The position numbers and the translations under genes are program-made. A stretch of 64,000 nucleotides of DNA from Tsuneonella mangrovi (lineage in GTDB: Bacteria; Pseudomonadota; Alphaproteobacteria; Sphingomonadales; Sphingomonadaceae). The notes beneath the pieces are model-generated. The model was given only the letters and a program-made list of their open reading frames with translations, had not been told where the DNA came from and ran no database searches. Numbering within the stretch: position 1 is the stretch's first letter; each line of letters starts with the position of its first letter. The DNA lies in contig NZ_CP022889.1 in assembly GCF_002269345.1 (NCBI RefSeq), forward strand, positions 2,108,001 to 2,172,000, read 5' to 3'. Positions 26,256 through 34,560 of this stretch are shown piece by piece.

Positions 26256-26364
26256 AAACTACCTGATTTACGGATCGGACGAGGTGGGGCCATTGGCATA
26301 ATTCATAGCGCGAAAGATCGTTGGGCCGCCCTATGATAGCAAACCGCAGCACGGGAGAGGATCG

Positions 26365-26778
26365 TTGAGCGCATTCCAGCCACCGGAAGGGTTCAAGCCA
26401 GCCCGTTTCAGCCCCGGTTTCCTCGACCACGGCGGGCCGTACTGGCTCAAGTCTGAGGGCGATCACACGCTGGTCGGGCTCAGGATCGAGCAGCACCATA
26501 TCAATTACCAGGACGCGGCCCACGGGGGGGTGCTGACGACGTTCGCCGATGTCGCGTTGTCGTTCCAGGCGTTCAATTCCTCGAAACCGCCGCTGCCAAC
26601 GGTCACGATTGCCTTGACGACCCACTTTGTCGGTCCGGCAAGGCTGGGCGATTGGATCGTAGCCGATGCGCGGATCGACCGGATCGGAAACCGCACCGCT
26701 TATGCCAGCGGACGGATTGTGCGCGGCCAGGACTTGCTGGCAACGATGACGGGCGTGTTTTCGGTGCTGCGGCGCTAG
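26365..26778 (+). CDS. PaaI-like hotdog thioesterase
   Basis: A 137-residue single hotdog-domain protein. HGGVLTTFADVALSFQAF holds the HGG motif and catalytic Asp position of the PaaI/YbgC acyl-CoA thioesterases, and LTTHFVGPARLGDWIVADARI is typical of the second strand pair. The start is a TTG at 26365, preceded by GGGAGAGG with good spacing. It is divergent from the acyl-CoA synthetase, with which it may form a CoA salvage pair, and overlaps the end of the convergent SnoaL-like gene by four bases. Confidence 0.85.
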   Translation: MSAFQPPEGFKPARFSPGFLDHGGPYWLKSEGDHTLVGLRIEQHHINYQDAAHGGVLTTFADVALSFQAFNSSKPPLPTVTIALTTHFVGPARLGDWIVADARIDRIGNRTAYASGRIVRGQDLLATMTGVFSVLRR

Positions 26779-27317
26779 GAGCCGCGCCAACGCGCGACCA
26801 CTGGCGTCGCGGGGTCGCGCTCGTCGTGATAGCCGCACGCTCCTTCGGGCATATTGACCAGCTCGGCAGCGCCGATCTCGCGGAATTCGCGCCAATCGTA
26901 GAGGCCCTTGCGGCTGGCGATGCGCCACTCGCCATCGCGCTTCTCGAGCCTGTCGACATAGCGACCCGCCACGATTGCTGCGTAGGTCTCGCCGCGGTCG
27001 GGAAACACTTCGGGCAAGGGATACCCGGCAGGCACGATGTGCATTGCAGTCATGTAGGTTTCGCTGTGCGCGGCCCCTTCGCCCGCTTCGGCAATGAGCA
27101 TCTGGCCGAGCTGGTGCTGCGTTGCAATGCATGGATCGATGATCGCGCGCGCCTGTGCGAGAAAATCGCGCCAGCCGCCCCCGACCGGACCAAACGCAAA
27201 CGTCGCATCATCGTGGAATATCCGCTCCATCAAATCCCAGCTGCGGCGATCGACCGCGTGCGCATAGGCTGCGAGCACGTCCCTGATTTCGTCCTTGTCC
27301 GCGAGCGTCAACGTCAT
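26775..27317 (-). CDS. SnoaL-like protein
   Basis: A 180-residue protein beginning MTLTLADKDEIRDVLAAYAHAVDRRSWDLMERIFHDDATFAFG, a SnoaL_4 start. The strand YVDRLEKRDGEWRIASRKGLYDWREF near the end resembles that of the protein at 23575-24087. I chose the ATG at 27317 because AAAGGA precedes it. Function by family: isomerase, dehydratase or oxygenase accessory subunit; no catalytic residue assigned. Confidence 0.72.
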   Translation of the reverse strand: MTLTLADKDEIRDVLAAYAHAVDRRSWDLMERIFHDDATFAFGPVGGGWRDFLAQARAIIDPCIATQHQLGQMLIAEAGEGAAHSETYMTAMHIVPAGYPLPEVFPDRGETYAAIVAGRYVDRLEKRDGEWRIASRKGLYDWREFREIGAAELVNMPEGACGYHDERDPATPVVARWRGS

Positions 27318-27444
27318 GGCCGGTCCTTTCGCTGTCCAGGCGATAGCCCATCGTGCCAACTGCTTCGGCTATCAAATTCGTCGAGCGCGGGCACCCTGTC
27401 GATGGTCTAGCCTCGGGCAAACACAGACGAACAGGAGAGAGCCA

Positions 27445-28392
27445 GTGGCGTTGATTACGGTGTTCGGAGCGAGCGGTCGGCAAGGCATGGCGCAAGTGCG
27501 CCAGGCGCTCAAGGCAGGCTACGACGTGCGTGCCCTGTCGCGCCAGCCGGATCCCTTCGCGGGTTTCGATATCGAAGGGATCGACAAGGTCGAAATCCGC
27601 CCGGTCGATCTCTACGATACCGACAGCTACCATGATGCGCTCGAAGGGAGCGACTACGTGTTCTACACGCATCCCCTCCAAGCGCGCGCCGATCGCGCGG
27701 TGCTGGTGGGGCAGGTCGGTGCCGAAGCTGCCAAGCTGGGGGTGAAGCGGGTCGTCTGGAACACCTCGAGCTGGATCCCCGACAAACCGGGCGAGGCCCA
27801 CACCTATGCCGGGAACACCGCCGGGATCAACGCGCTGTGGCGCTCCGGTGCGCCGGGCACGGTGTTCGGCTCGGTGCTGTTCATGGACAACCTGCTGACC
27901 AACTGGGCGCGTCCGTTCATCGTCAACGAAGGACGCTACGTTTATCCGCACAACCCCGAACTGCAGGCCAACTGGATCAGCCTCGACGACGTCGCGAAGT
28001 TCATGCTCGCCTCGCTAGAGCGGCCCGACATGGAGGGTGCCTGGCTCAACATCGGCGGGCCGGAAAGGCTAATCGGCAAGCAGGTCGCGCAGATCCTGAG
28101 CGATAGTTTCGGAAAGCCGATCGCCTACGCCCCCTGCACTCCGGCAGAATTCGGTCGCTACCTCGTCGATGCAGCCGGAGACGGCATGCCCGAAGAGGAA
28201 AAGGAGCCCTTCGCAGCAGGGATCGCGGCGTTCTATGAATACAACAACACCGCTCCAACGAGGCCGTTCGAGGTCGAAATGGACCACGTGTACGAACGGT
28301 TTCCCGAACTTGAGGGCGAACTCGAACCGATGCGCGATTGGGTCGATCGGCAGGACTGGAGCGAAAGCAACCACCGGCCCGCGTTCGGCTAG
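27445..28392 (+). CDS. NmrA-like NAD(P)-binding reductase (copy 2)
   Basis: A 315-residue NmrA-family protein with the dinucleotide loop TVFGASGRQGMAQVRQAL. VVWNTSSWIPDKPGEAHT, VLFMDNLLTNWARPFIVNEG and IGGPERLIGKQVAQIL match the protein at 1415-2332 block for block, including the shared PMRDW tail. It starts at a GTG (27445) behind ACAGGAGAG. It converges on the second Rieske gene with a clear terminator hairpin between them. The active-site Tyr-Lys pair is not evident, so substrate or sensing role is uncertain. Confidence 0.8.
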   Translation: MALITVFGASGRQGMAQVRQALKAGYDVRALSRQPDPFAGFDIEGIDKVEIRPVDLYDTDSYHDALEGSDYVFYTHPLQARADRAVLVGQVGAEAAKLGVKRVVWNTSSWIPDKPGEAHTYAGNTAGINALWRSGAPGTVFGSVLFMDNLLTNWARPFIVNEGRYVYPHNPELQANWISLDDVAKFMLASLERPDMEGAWLNIGGPERLIGKQVAQILSDSFGKPIAYAPCTPAEFGRYLVDAAGDGMPEEEKEPFAAGIAAFYEYNNTAPTRPFEVEMDHVYERFPELEGELEPMRDWVDRQDWSESNHRPAFG

Positions 28393-28413
28393 TCCCGGAC
28401 GATCGCGCGAGAG

Positions 28414-28437
28414 ACCCGCCGCAGGAATGCGGCGGGT
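28414..28437. terminator. Bidirectional hairpin terminator
   Basis: The arms ACCCGCCGC and GCGGCGGGT form a perfect nine-base stem around a six-base loop, followed by TTCTTGCT on the plus strand. It lies between the stop of the NmrA-like gene (28392) and the stop of the convergent Rieske gene (28443), so it can end transcription in both directions. Confidence 0.8.
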
Positions 28438-28442
28438 TCTTG

Positions 28443-29675
28443 CTATTCGGCAGCTTCGGGAATGCTTTCCTGCGCGAAGATGTCGACCAGTTCTGCGTCG
28501 CTAGCATTAGCCAGCTTTTCGACCCACTGGTGGAAGACCTGCCCGCCACGTTCATTGCGGCCGAACAGCACTTCCTTGAGCAGTCCGCTCTGCAGCGCCT
28601 CGTGCTGGCGCTTGCCGGTCTTGTAGTCTTCGTCGCGCACGACGATCTCGAGGAAGTCGAACTGCTCGTGCGCAGCCTTGATCTTCTCTTCGTCGTCCGG
28701 TTCGTGCTCCATCACGTAGAACTGGGTGGTGTAGCTCTCGCCCACCGTATCGCCGGGGAACAGCTGGCTGATCATCGCCCCGCGCAGTCCGCCGCCATAG
28801 AAGCTGGCGATCGAGATATGCGGGAAGATCGTCCACACACCCTGGACGAGCACTTCGTAAGACAGGTCTTCGTCGGCCACTTCGGTCAGGTCGATCTTCA
28901 TGTCGTCCTCGCCCGAGACCTTGATCGCAAATTGTGACGGGGTCGACAGGCGCTGGTGCGGGCCGAACGCGAAGTAGTTGGCGCGATTGTAGAAATCGGC
29001 CCCGAAGGTGTTCGCATGGAGCACCGGTAGGTGGTAGAAATCGAGATAGCCGTCGTATGCGGTCTTCCAGTTCGGGCCGCTGAGCGTGCGCTGGCTGAAC
29101 AAGTGCCAACTTTCGAACCCGAACGCTTCGAGCAGGTCGTCGTAGCCGCACAAGTAGTCGGCGATGTCGAGCTTCGAATTGGGATCGAGCGTCACCCAGA
29201 TCAGTCCGGCCTTCTCGTATACCGGAAAGTGCGTGAGGCAGTGTGCGGCCTTGTCGATCGCGCCGAAATCCTGCGGGCTGGCGACGCCGATCAATGCGCC
29301 GTCGTTCTTGAAGGTCCAGCCGTGATAACCGCAAGTGAACCGCGAAGCGTTGCCCGTGCCGCTGGCGATCGGGTTGCCCCGGTGGCTACACATATTGAGC
29401 ATTGCAGCCACGGTGCCGTCCTTTTGACGGGTCAGCAGCAGCGGGACGCCGCAAATGTCCATCGCCTTGTAGTCGCCCGGGTTTGGCAGTTCGCATGAGG
29501 GGGCCACCATCAGCGGCAAGCGGCGGAAAATCTGCTTCTTCTCGCGCTCGAAAATCTCTGGATCGGTATAGCTCGATGCCGGAATCCTGACCACCTCGTC
29601 GGCTAACTCCATCGAGTCCTTGCGGCCATATTCGATCAGCGACCGGGTCATTTCGATAAGCTGGCTGCGCGGCAT
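28443..29675 (-). CDS. Rieske non-heme iron oxygenase, alpha subunit (copy 2)
   Basis: A 410-residue oxygenase component. I chose the ATG at 29675, preceded by AGGAAGG. Rieske ligands are C96-x-H98 and C115-x2-H118 (MCSHRGNP, TCGYHGWTF); mononuclear iron residues are H215 and H220 in DFYHLPVLH. It is shorter than and only distantly similar to copy 1 (2340-3758), closer to the carnitine/benzoate-type alpha subunits with a GYHGWTF motif. No ferredoxin, reductase or beta subunit is encoded close by. The divergent neighbour is an MDR reductase. Confidence 0.92.
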   Translation of the reverse strand: MPRSQLIEMTRSLIEYGRKDSMELADEVVRIPASSYTDPEIFEREKKQIFRRLPLMVAPSCELPNPGDYKAMDICGVPLLLTRQKDGTVAAMLNMCSHRGNPIASGTGNASRFTCGYHGWTFKNDGALIGVASPQDFGAIDKAAHCLTHFPVYEKAGLIWVTLDPNSKLDIADYLCGYDDLLEAFGFESWHLFSQRTLSGPNWKTAYDGYLDFYHLPVLHANTFGADFYNRANYFAFGPHQRLSTPSQFAIKVSGEDDMKIDLTEVADEDLSYEVLVQGVWTIFPHISIASFYGGGLRGAMISQLFPGDTVGESYTTQFYVMEHEPDDEEKIKAAHEQFDFLEIVVRDEDYKTGKRQHEALQSGLLKEVLFGRNERGGQVFHQWVEKLANASDAELVDIFAQESIPEAAE

Positions 29676-29858
29676 TTGCCTTCCTTTCCTCGCTGCGGCA
29701 CCGGCAGAGTCGGATCCCGCTCTTTGAGGTCGATTGTCAGCCGCGCGCGTAGAGGAAACAATTGTCAATTTTGGGTGGGGCGCTAACGAAAATGGCACTT
29801 GCCGCTACCGGGCCCGCCAATAGGCATAAGGCCAACCAATCCAGCCCCGGAGGCAACC

Positions 29859-30866
29859 ATCGCTACCACCAACCGCTACGTCGTCATTCGGCAGCGCCCG
29901 AAAGGAAATCCGGCAGTCGAGGACTTCTCGATCGAGGAGGAATCGATCGATGCTGTGCCGCCCGGGCATGTCGTTGTGCGTGCCGACACGCTGTCAATCG
30001 ATGCCTGGATCCGTACGACGCTTGATGATGGAGGTTTCCACGAGGAAGGCGACCTCGGCAGCACTGTTCGCGCTTTCGGCATCGGTGAAGTGATCGAGAG
30101 TGCGAGCGATGACCTGGCGGCTGGCGACTGGGTTTACGGGATGCTCTGTGCGCAAACGCATCCTGTTGTGCCGGCAAGCGAACTGACCAAGCTGGACCTT
30201 GCGCCGGGGATCGAGCCGTCGGCCTACATCGGCCCGCTGGGCCTGACCACCGGCCTGACGGCCTGGGTCGGCTTGATCGCTGTGGGCGAGGTGGAGGAAG
30301 GGGATACTGTCCTCGTGTCCGGCGCGGCCGGGGCGGTCGGGTCATGCGTTGTGCAACTGGCCAAGGCGCGTGGGGCCAAGGCGATCGGCATTGCCGGAGG
30401 TCCGGCCAAGTGCGCGTACGTCGTCGACGAACTCGGCGCGGATGCCGCGATCGATTACAAGCACGAGGATGTTGCCGCCCGGCTCGCCGAGCTCGCACCG
30501 GAGGGTATCGACGTATTCTTCGACAATGTCGGCGGAGAGATCCTCGATGCTGCACTCGACAATCTTGCGCCCGCAGGAGCACGAGTGGTGATCTGCGGAG
30601 CGATTTCGCAGTACCAGGACCTCAACAACGTGCAGGGTCCGAAGCTTTACCTGCGGCTTGCCGAGCGCAACGCATCGATGCGTGGTTTCGTGGTCAGCCA
30701 CCACGCCGCCCGCTTTGGCGAAGCAAACCAGGAAATTGCCGAGCTTATCCGCAGCGGCAAGCTGGCGTTACGCGAGCATGTGGTCGAGCCGATCGACAAT
30801 TTCCCCCAGGCCCTGCTGATGCTGTTCACCGGCGGAAACACCGGTAACCTCGTCGTGAGGCCATAA
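29859..30866 (+). CDS. NADP-dependent MDR-family reductase (third), possible ATC start
   Basis: About 335 residues with TTNRYVVIRQRPKGNPAVEDF at the start, VLVSGAAGAVGSCVVQLAKARGAKAIGIAG as nucleotide site and DVFFDNVGGEILDAAL. It belongs with the two other PTGR-like MDR genes of this region. The only nearby ATG/GTG/TTG start in frame is a TTG at 29799 without a ribosome site. A strong GGAGG (29849-29853) sits five bases before an ATC at 29859, exactly where homologues begin, so an ATC start or an ATG-to-ATC change is likely. I give the ATC coordinate. Confidence 0.8.
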   Translation: MATTNRYVVIRQRPKGNPAVEDFSIEEESIDAVPPGHVVVRADTLSIDAWIRTTLDDGGFHEEGDLGSTVRAFGIGEVIESASDDLAAGDWVYGMLCAQTHPVVPASELTKLDLAPGIEPSAYIGPLGLTTGLTAWVGLIAVGEVEEGDTVLVSGAAGAVGSCVVQLAKARGAKAIGIAGGPAKCAYVVDELGADAAIDYKHEDVAARLAELAPEGIDVFFDNVGGEILDAALDNLAPAGARVVICGAISQYQDLNNVQGPKLYLRLAERNASMRGFVVSHHAARFGEANQEIAELIRSGKLALREHVVEPIDNFPQALLMLFTGGNTGNLVVRP

Positions 30867-30874
30867 GGGCCCGG

Positions 30875-31774
30875 CTATTCGCCGAGCGCCTGCCTGCCGA
30901 GTTCGATCGCCCCGGTGATCCCGGCATCGTCGCCCAGGCCGGGCGCGACGATGTAGCGCTCGAGTCCGTCGTCAAGGCGCGGATCGACGATGTAGCCGGC
31001 CAGCTGGCGTTCGCATTGTCGCCGCACTGAAGCGATCAAGCCCGGCGCGTGCATCACGCCGCCTCCGAATATCAGCCGGTCGGGCATGTGCAGCAGGACC
31101 AGCGCTGCCGCCAGGTGGGCGATATAGCTGCCGATCAGTTCGACCGCGTCCTCCCGGTTATCGACCTGGTCGAGGCTTGCCCCCCAGCGATCGGCGATCG
31201 CCGGCCCGGAGGCGAGCCCCTCGAGGCAATCTGCGTGAAACGGGCATTTGCCGGGATAAGGATCGCGCGCCAGGTCGCGCGGCGGGCGTATGTGGCCGCT
31301 CTCGTAGTGCGAAAAGCCCATCAGCGAGCGGCCGTCCCTGACCAGCCCGGTGCCGATTCCGGTGCCGATGGTGGTATAGGCGAGCGTGCCGCAGCCCTGG
31401 CCTGCGCCGCTGTGCCATTCGCCGAGCGCTGCACCGTTGACATCGGTATCGACTGTGATCGGTGCGCCAAACCCAGCCAGCGCATCGTGGAACCGCGCGC
31501 CCGACCAGCCCGGCTTGGGGGTGGTCGTGAAGGTACCGTATGCGGACGATGCGGGATCGATGTCGATCGGCCCGAAGCTTGCGATCCCGAAGCTCGCGAT
31601 CGGCCCGTGCGCCCCGGTTGCCTGGTCAAAGAATTCCCGCATCGCAGCGAAGGTAACAGCCGGGACCGTTGTTGGAACGCGCGTCCGCGCGAGGATATCC
31701 CCGCTCGACCGCGCCAGTGCGAGGATGAACTTCGTCCCCCCGGCCTCGACGGCCCCGATCAGTTTTTCGCCCAT
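30875..31774 (-). CDS. ROK-family sugar kinase (fructokinase-like)
   Basis: A 299-residue ROK protein. GAVEAGGTKFILAL is the phosphate-binding start, DTDVNGAALGEWHSGAGQ supplies the catalytic Asp region, and YTTIGTGIGTGLV is the nucleotide loop. The zinc-binding stretch ESGHIRPPRDLARDPYPG, followed by KCPFHADCLEGLASGPA (His, Cys, His, Cys), is the signature of the YdhR/ScrK2-type fructokinases. It has no helix-turn-helix, so it is an enzyme and not a repressor. It converges on the MDR gene and lies 76 bp after the TonB receptor stop. Confidence 0.9.
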   Translation of the reverse strand: MGEKLIGAVEAGGTKFILALARSSGDILARTRVPTTVPAVTFAAMREFFDQATGAHGPIASFGIASFGPIDIDPASSAYGTFTTTPKPGWSGARFHDALAGFGAPITVDTDVNGAALGEWHSGAGQGCGTLAYTTIGTGIGTGLVRDGRSLMGFSHYESGHIRPPRDLARDPYPGKCPFHADCLEGLASGPAIADRWGASLDQVDNREDAVELIGSYIAHLAAALVLLHMPDRLIFGGGVMHAPGLIASVRRQCERQLAGYIVDPRLDDGLERYIVAPGLGDDAGITGAIELGRQALGE

Positions 31775-31850
31775 GCCCCTGGGTAGGGTTGCAAGCTCGC
31801 AGTTGCAATCGGTCGCTGCGCCAGCCGAGCGTTGCAGTCAGCGGTGCGCG

Positions 31851-34055
31851 TTACATGGACAGCTTCACGCCCGCCCACACCGTTCGCGGCGCGCCGAGGT
31901 CGATCGAACCGCCCTGGTTGCGGGTGAGGATCGTGGCATCGGTCAGGTTCTCGCCGCGCAGGATGAGCGCAAAGTGGTCCGTCAAAGGGACTTGCACGTA
32001 GGCATCGAGCGTGGTCGCTGCCGGGAGTACGTCGGTTTGAAGGTCGTCTTCATACTGCGCGCCGATATACCGGACAGTGGCGGCGAGCCGCCAATGCGGC
32101 CCAGGTTGCCAGCTGAGCGTGCCGCTTGCGGCCCACTCGGGGGTCTGGGCGGGGCGCATCCCGTCGAGCGCGGCGGCAAAGCCGCTGCCGCGTGCTACTG
32201 CGTCGGTATAGGCGAGCGAGCCGTCGAACCCGAAACTGCCGAGCGAGAGTTGTGCCGTGGCTTCGATTCCGCGTGCATGGATCGCGTCGATGTTCTGCCG
32301 TTGGCGCAGGTTGGTCGCGATGGTGACATTGGCGATCGCATCTTTCACCCGGTTATCGAATGCTGTCAGCGTGAACTTGACCGCACTGCTCGGCGCGAAG
32401 TCGATCCCCGCTTCGTAGCCGACGAGGCGTTCGTTCCTGAGGTCCGGATTGGCCTCGGTCGTGACCGGGAACACCACGAACGGGCGGTAGAGTTCGTTGA
32501 GGGTCGGCAGTCTTAGTCCGGTATACGCAGCAGTTCGTATGGCCAGGCCGCCTCCCACGTGCAGCAGCGCGCCGCCGCGATACGATCCCTCCCAACCCGA
32601 GCGGTCGGGATAGCGCGAGTCCTGCACCAAGGACGTGTCCGGCGCGCGCGCGATATAGAAGCCGTTGCGGATCGTGTAGCGGTCGGTCCGAGCACCGGCG
32701 GTCAGGGTCAGCGGGCCGAGCGACCAGTCGTCCTCGATGAAAAGGCCGAGATCGGTGTTGGTGCCGCCCGCGTTGCGCCGCTGGGTGATCATCCCCGAGA
32801 ATGCGCTGATCGCATCTTCGTAGAGCTGGCCCGACGAACGGCGGTAATCCGTGCCGAGCCGCAAGACATGGCCGCCGCCAACCGGCGGGCGCAGTTCGAG
32901 CTTGCCGCCGATCCCGGTCGCAGGCGTGTTGCTCTGATCGAGCACGGGAGTGAAGCGCGAGGAGCTGATGACGACGTTTGTGAAGTTGCGCGCCTGGATA
33001 TAGGCGAGCGCATCGAATTGCCATTTGCCGCGACCGACCAGTCGCACGCTGGCATCCTGCCCCTCCATCGAGTTGTCTGCCCCGGCGAAGCGCAATGTGC
33101 GATCGTCGTGGAAGGCAAGCCCGCGCGCCTGCAGCTCGACCGTGTCGGAAAGCGGCGCGACCCCGCGCAACTGGACCGACCAGCTGTCGTATCTGGCGCG
33201 CACGCTGGCCGGCACCCGCTGGTCGAGCGGCGTGGTCCAGAAGCCCATCCCGCGATCCCATCGGCCGGACACGGTAGCGAAGCCCGCGCCAAGCTGCGGA
33301 GCGATGGTGGCGGCCAGTTCGGTCTCGCCGCGATCGTCGACCAGCGCCTGCCCGCTTGCAGGCCCGAGCGTTTGCGCATCGGCGCTGGTAAGCTCGATCG
33401 TTCCGGCGAGGGCCCCGGCGCCGAACGGGCCCGAACCGCCGCCGCGAGTGACTCGTGCGCTGGCGAGCCGCTCGGGCGCGATCGCGCTCAAGGGAACATA
33501 GCCGAAGAACGGGTCGCTCATCGGCACTCCGTCGAGCAGCACCAACGCCCGGCTGGTCGCGTTGCCACCAAGTGCGCGCAGGGTCACGCCTTGCGCGCTG
33601 GGATTGGCCGAGCGGCTGTCCGACCGGCGAAACTGTTGGAACCCGGCGATCGAAGACAGGGCGTCTTCGATCCGGCCAGAGCCTAAGTCGTTGAGCTGGC
33701 TGCGGGTGAGCACTTGCGTGTCGTATGCAGGACTGGCCGGCGTGGTCGGTAGTCCGAGGCCGGTCACCACGATGACTTGTTCGCGAGCCGGCTTTCCGGT
33801 TTCGGATGGCTTTGCCGGGTCGCTCACCGCCTGGGCATGCGCCGCCAACGGGAACAGGATACAAGCCGAGACGGAAGCGGTCAGCCGAGATATCGTCGGT
33901 CGAATCGTCTTGTTCCCATTCGTTTCGCGCGAATTGGCGGTGGCTACCGCAGCCCCGACACCGAAGTCCACTGCGGACGGTGGACCATTCGGCCGGGCGA
34001 AGGAACCCCGGTCAGGCGAGATCTCGTGCACAGTAGGAAAAATTTCCCCACTCAT
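31851..34055 (-). CDS. TonB-dependent outer-membrane receptor (BtuB/siderophore-like)
   Basis: A 734-residue receptor with a plug domain and 22-strand barrel. The signal peptide hydrophobic part ASVSACILFPLAAHAQA begins about 60 residues in, so the true start may lie downstream of the first ATG, for example a GTG near residue 29. The plug shows VLTRSQLNDLGSGRIEDALS, RALVLLDGVPMSDPFFGY and GPFGAGALAGTIEL. The barrel ends WAGVKLSM without the usual terminal Phe. The plug resembles cobalamin/iron-chelate receptors. Its 5' end overlaps one of the shared GGATTAG-CGTT promoter sites of the opposite strand. Confidence 0.9.
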   Translation of the reverse strand: MSGEIFPTVHEISPDRGSFARPNGPPSAVDFGVGAAVATANSRETNGNKTIRPTISRLTASVSACILFPLAAHAQAVSDPAKPSETGKPAREQVIVVTGLGLPTTPASPAYDTQVLTRSQLNDLGSGRIEDALSSIAGFQQFRRSDSRSANPSAQGVTLRALGGNATSRALVLLDGVPMSDPFFGYVPLSAIAPERLASARVTRGGGSGPFGAGALAGTIELTSADAQTLGPASGQALVDDRGETELAATIAPQLGAGFATVSGRWDRGMGFWTTPLDQRVPASVRARYDSWSVQLRGVAPLSDTVELQARGLAFHDDRTLRFAGADNSMEGQDASVRLVGRGKWQFDALAYIQARNFTNVVISSSRFTPVLDQSNTPATGIGGKLELRPPVGGGHVLRLGTDYRRSSGQLYEDAISAFSGMITQRRNAGGTNTDLGLFIEDDWSLGPLTLTAGARTDRYTIRNGFYIARAPDTSLVQDSRYPDRSGWEGSYRGGALLHVGGGLAIRTAAYTGLRLPTLNELYRPFVVFPVTTEANPDLRNERLVGYEAGIDFAPSSAVKFTLTAFDNRVKDAIANVTIATNLRQRQNIDAIHARGIEATAQLSLGSFGFDGSLAYTDAVARGSGFAAALDGMRPAQTPEWAASGTLSWQPGPHWRLAATVRYIGAQYEDDLQTDVLPAATTLDAYVQVPLTDHFALILRGENLTDATILTRNQGGSIDLGAPRTVWAGVKLSM

Positions 34056-34081
34056 GGATTAGACTGCGACGACGAGCCGTT
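34056..34081 (+). promoter_or_regulatory. Putative ECF-sigma promoter of the small secreted protein gene
   Basis: GGATTAG (34056-34062), fifteen bases, then CGTT (34078-34081), with the ATG at 34134. The same boxes and identical spacing occur before the S8 protease gene, before the Gly-rich protein gene and, on the other strand, before the sigma gene. Confidence 0.6.
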
Positions 34082-34133
34082 TCCTTCGCAGAGCATCGCT
34101 TTTGATGCACGACAGCAGAAGGGATTCCGACCG

Positions 34134-34475
34134 ATGAAACTATCCATTGCCGCCGCCGCCCTGGCGCTAGCTACCGCCCATGTCGCCAGCGCTGCGGTCC
34201 CGCAGATGTACGAACAGCAAGTGGCCCAACAGGAAGAGAAGATGATCTTCGCCAAGCCGATCGCGGGCATCGAGAACAAGTACTGGTTCCACTACCGCGT
34301 CAAGGTTGTCGCCGCGCGCAAGGACCTGGTGAGCGACCTTGGCCGCGCCGACGACATCAAGGATCGCCGGCACGCCTGGGACGAATACAACACCCGCCTG
34401 CAGAAGCAGCGCATGTGGTACATTACCAAGATGGCCCGGAAGGGGTATCGCAGCGATCCTGCAAATCTCGGCTAG
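34134..34475 (+). CDS. Small secreted protein of unknown function
   Basis: A 113-residue protein with a clean signal peptide (MKLSIAAAALALATAHVASA, cut after Ala20). The mature part has FAKPIAGIENKYWFHYRVKV, KDLVSDLGRADDIKDRRHAW and a basic, Trp/Tyr-rich end, with no cysteines. I do not recognise a family. AAGGGATTCCGACCG precedes the ATG at 34134. Its promoter matches that of the ECF-linked genes downstream, so it is probably part of the same regulon, acting in the periplasm. Confidence 0.75.
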   Translation: MKLSIAAAALALATAHVASAAVPQMYEQQVAQQEEKMIFAKPIAGIENKYWFHYRVKVVAARKDLVSDLGRADDIKDRRHAWDEYNTRLQKQRMWYITKMARKGYRSDPANLG

Positions 34476-34508
34476 AGGCGCCGAACTGCCACCACTCACG
34501 AAACAATG

Positions 34509-34534
34509 ACGGAGCCGGATATTTCCGGCTCCGT
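34509..34534. terminator. Bidirectional hairpin terminator
   Basis: A perfect eleven-base stem, ACGGAGCCGGA and TCCGGCTCCGT, around a four-base loop, then TCGTTTGT. It lies between the end of the small secreted protein gene (34475) and the end of the convergent anti-sigma gene (34561). Confidence 0.85.
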
Positions 34535-34560
34535 TCGTTTGTGCGGTCACCGAAGGTTGA

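Noticed and set aside
32353-33864. 503-codon minus-strand frame inside the TonB receptor gene
   Set aside because: Same-strand out-of-frame shadow, Arg-rich and with no domain; the receptor frame explains the region.
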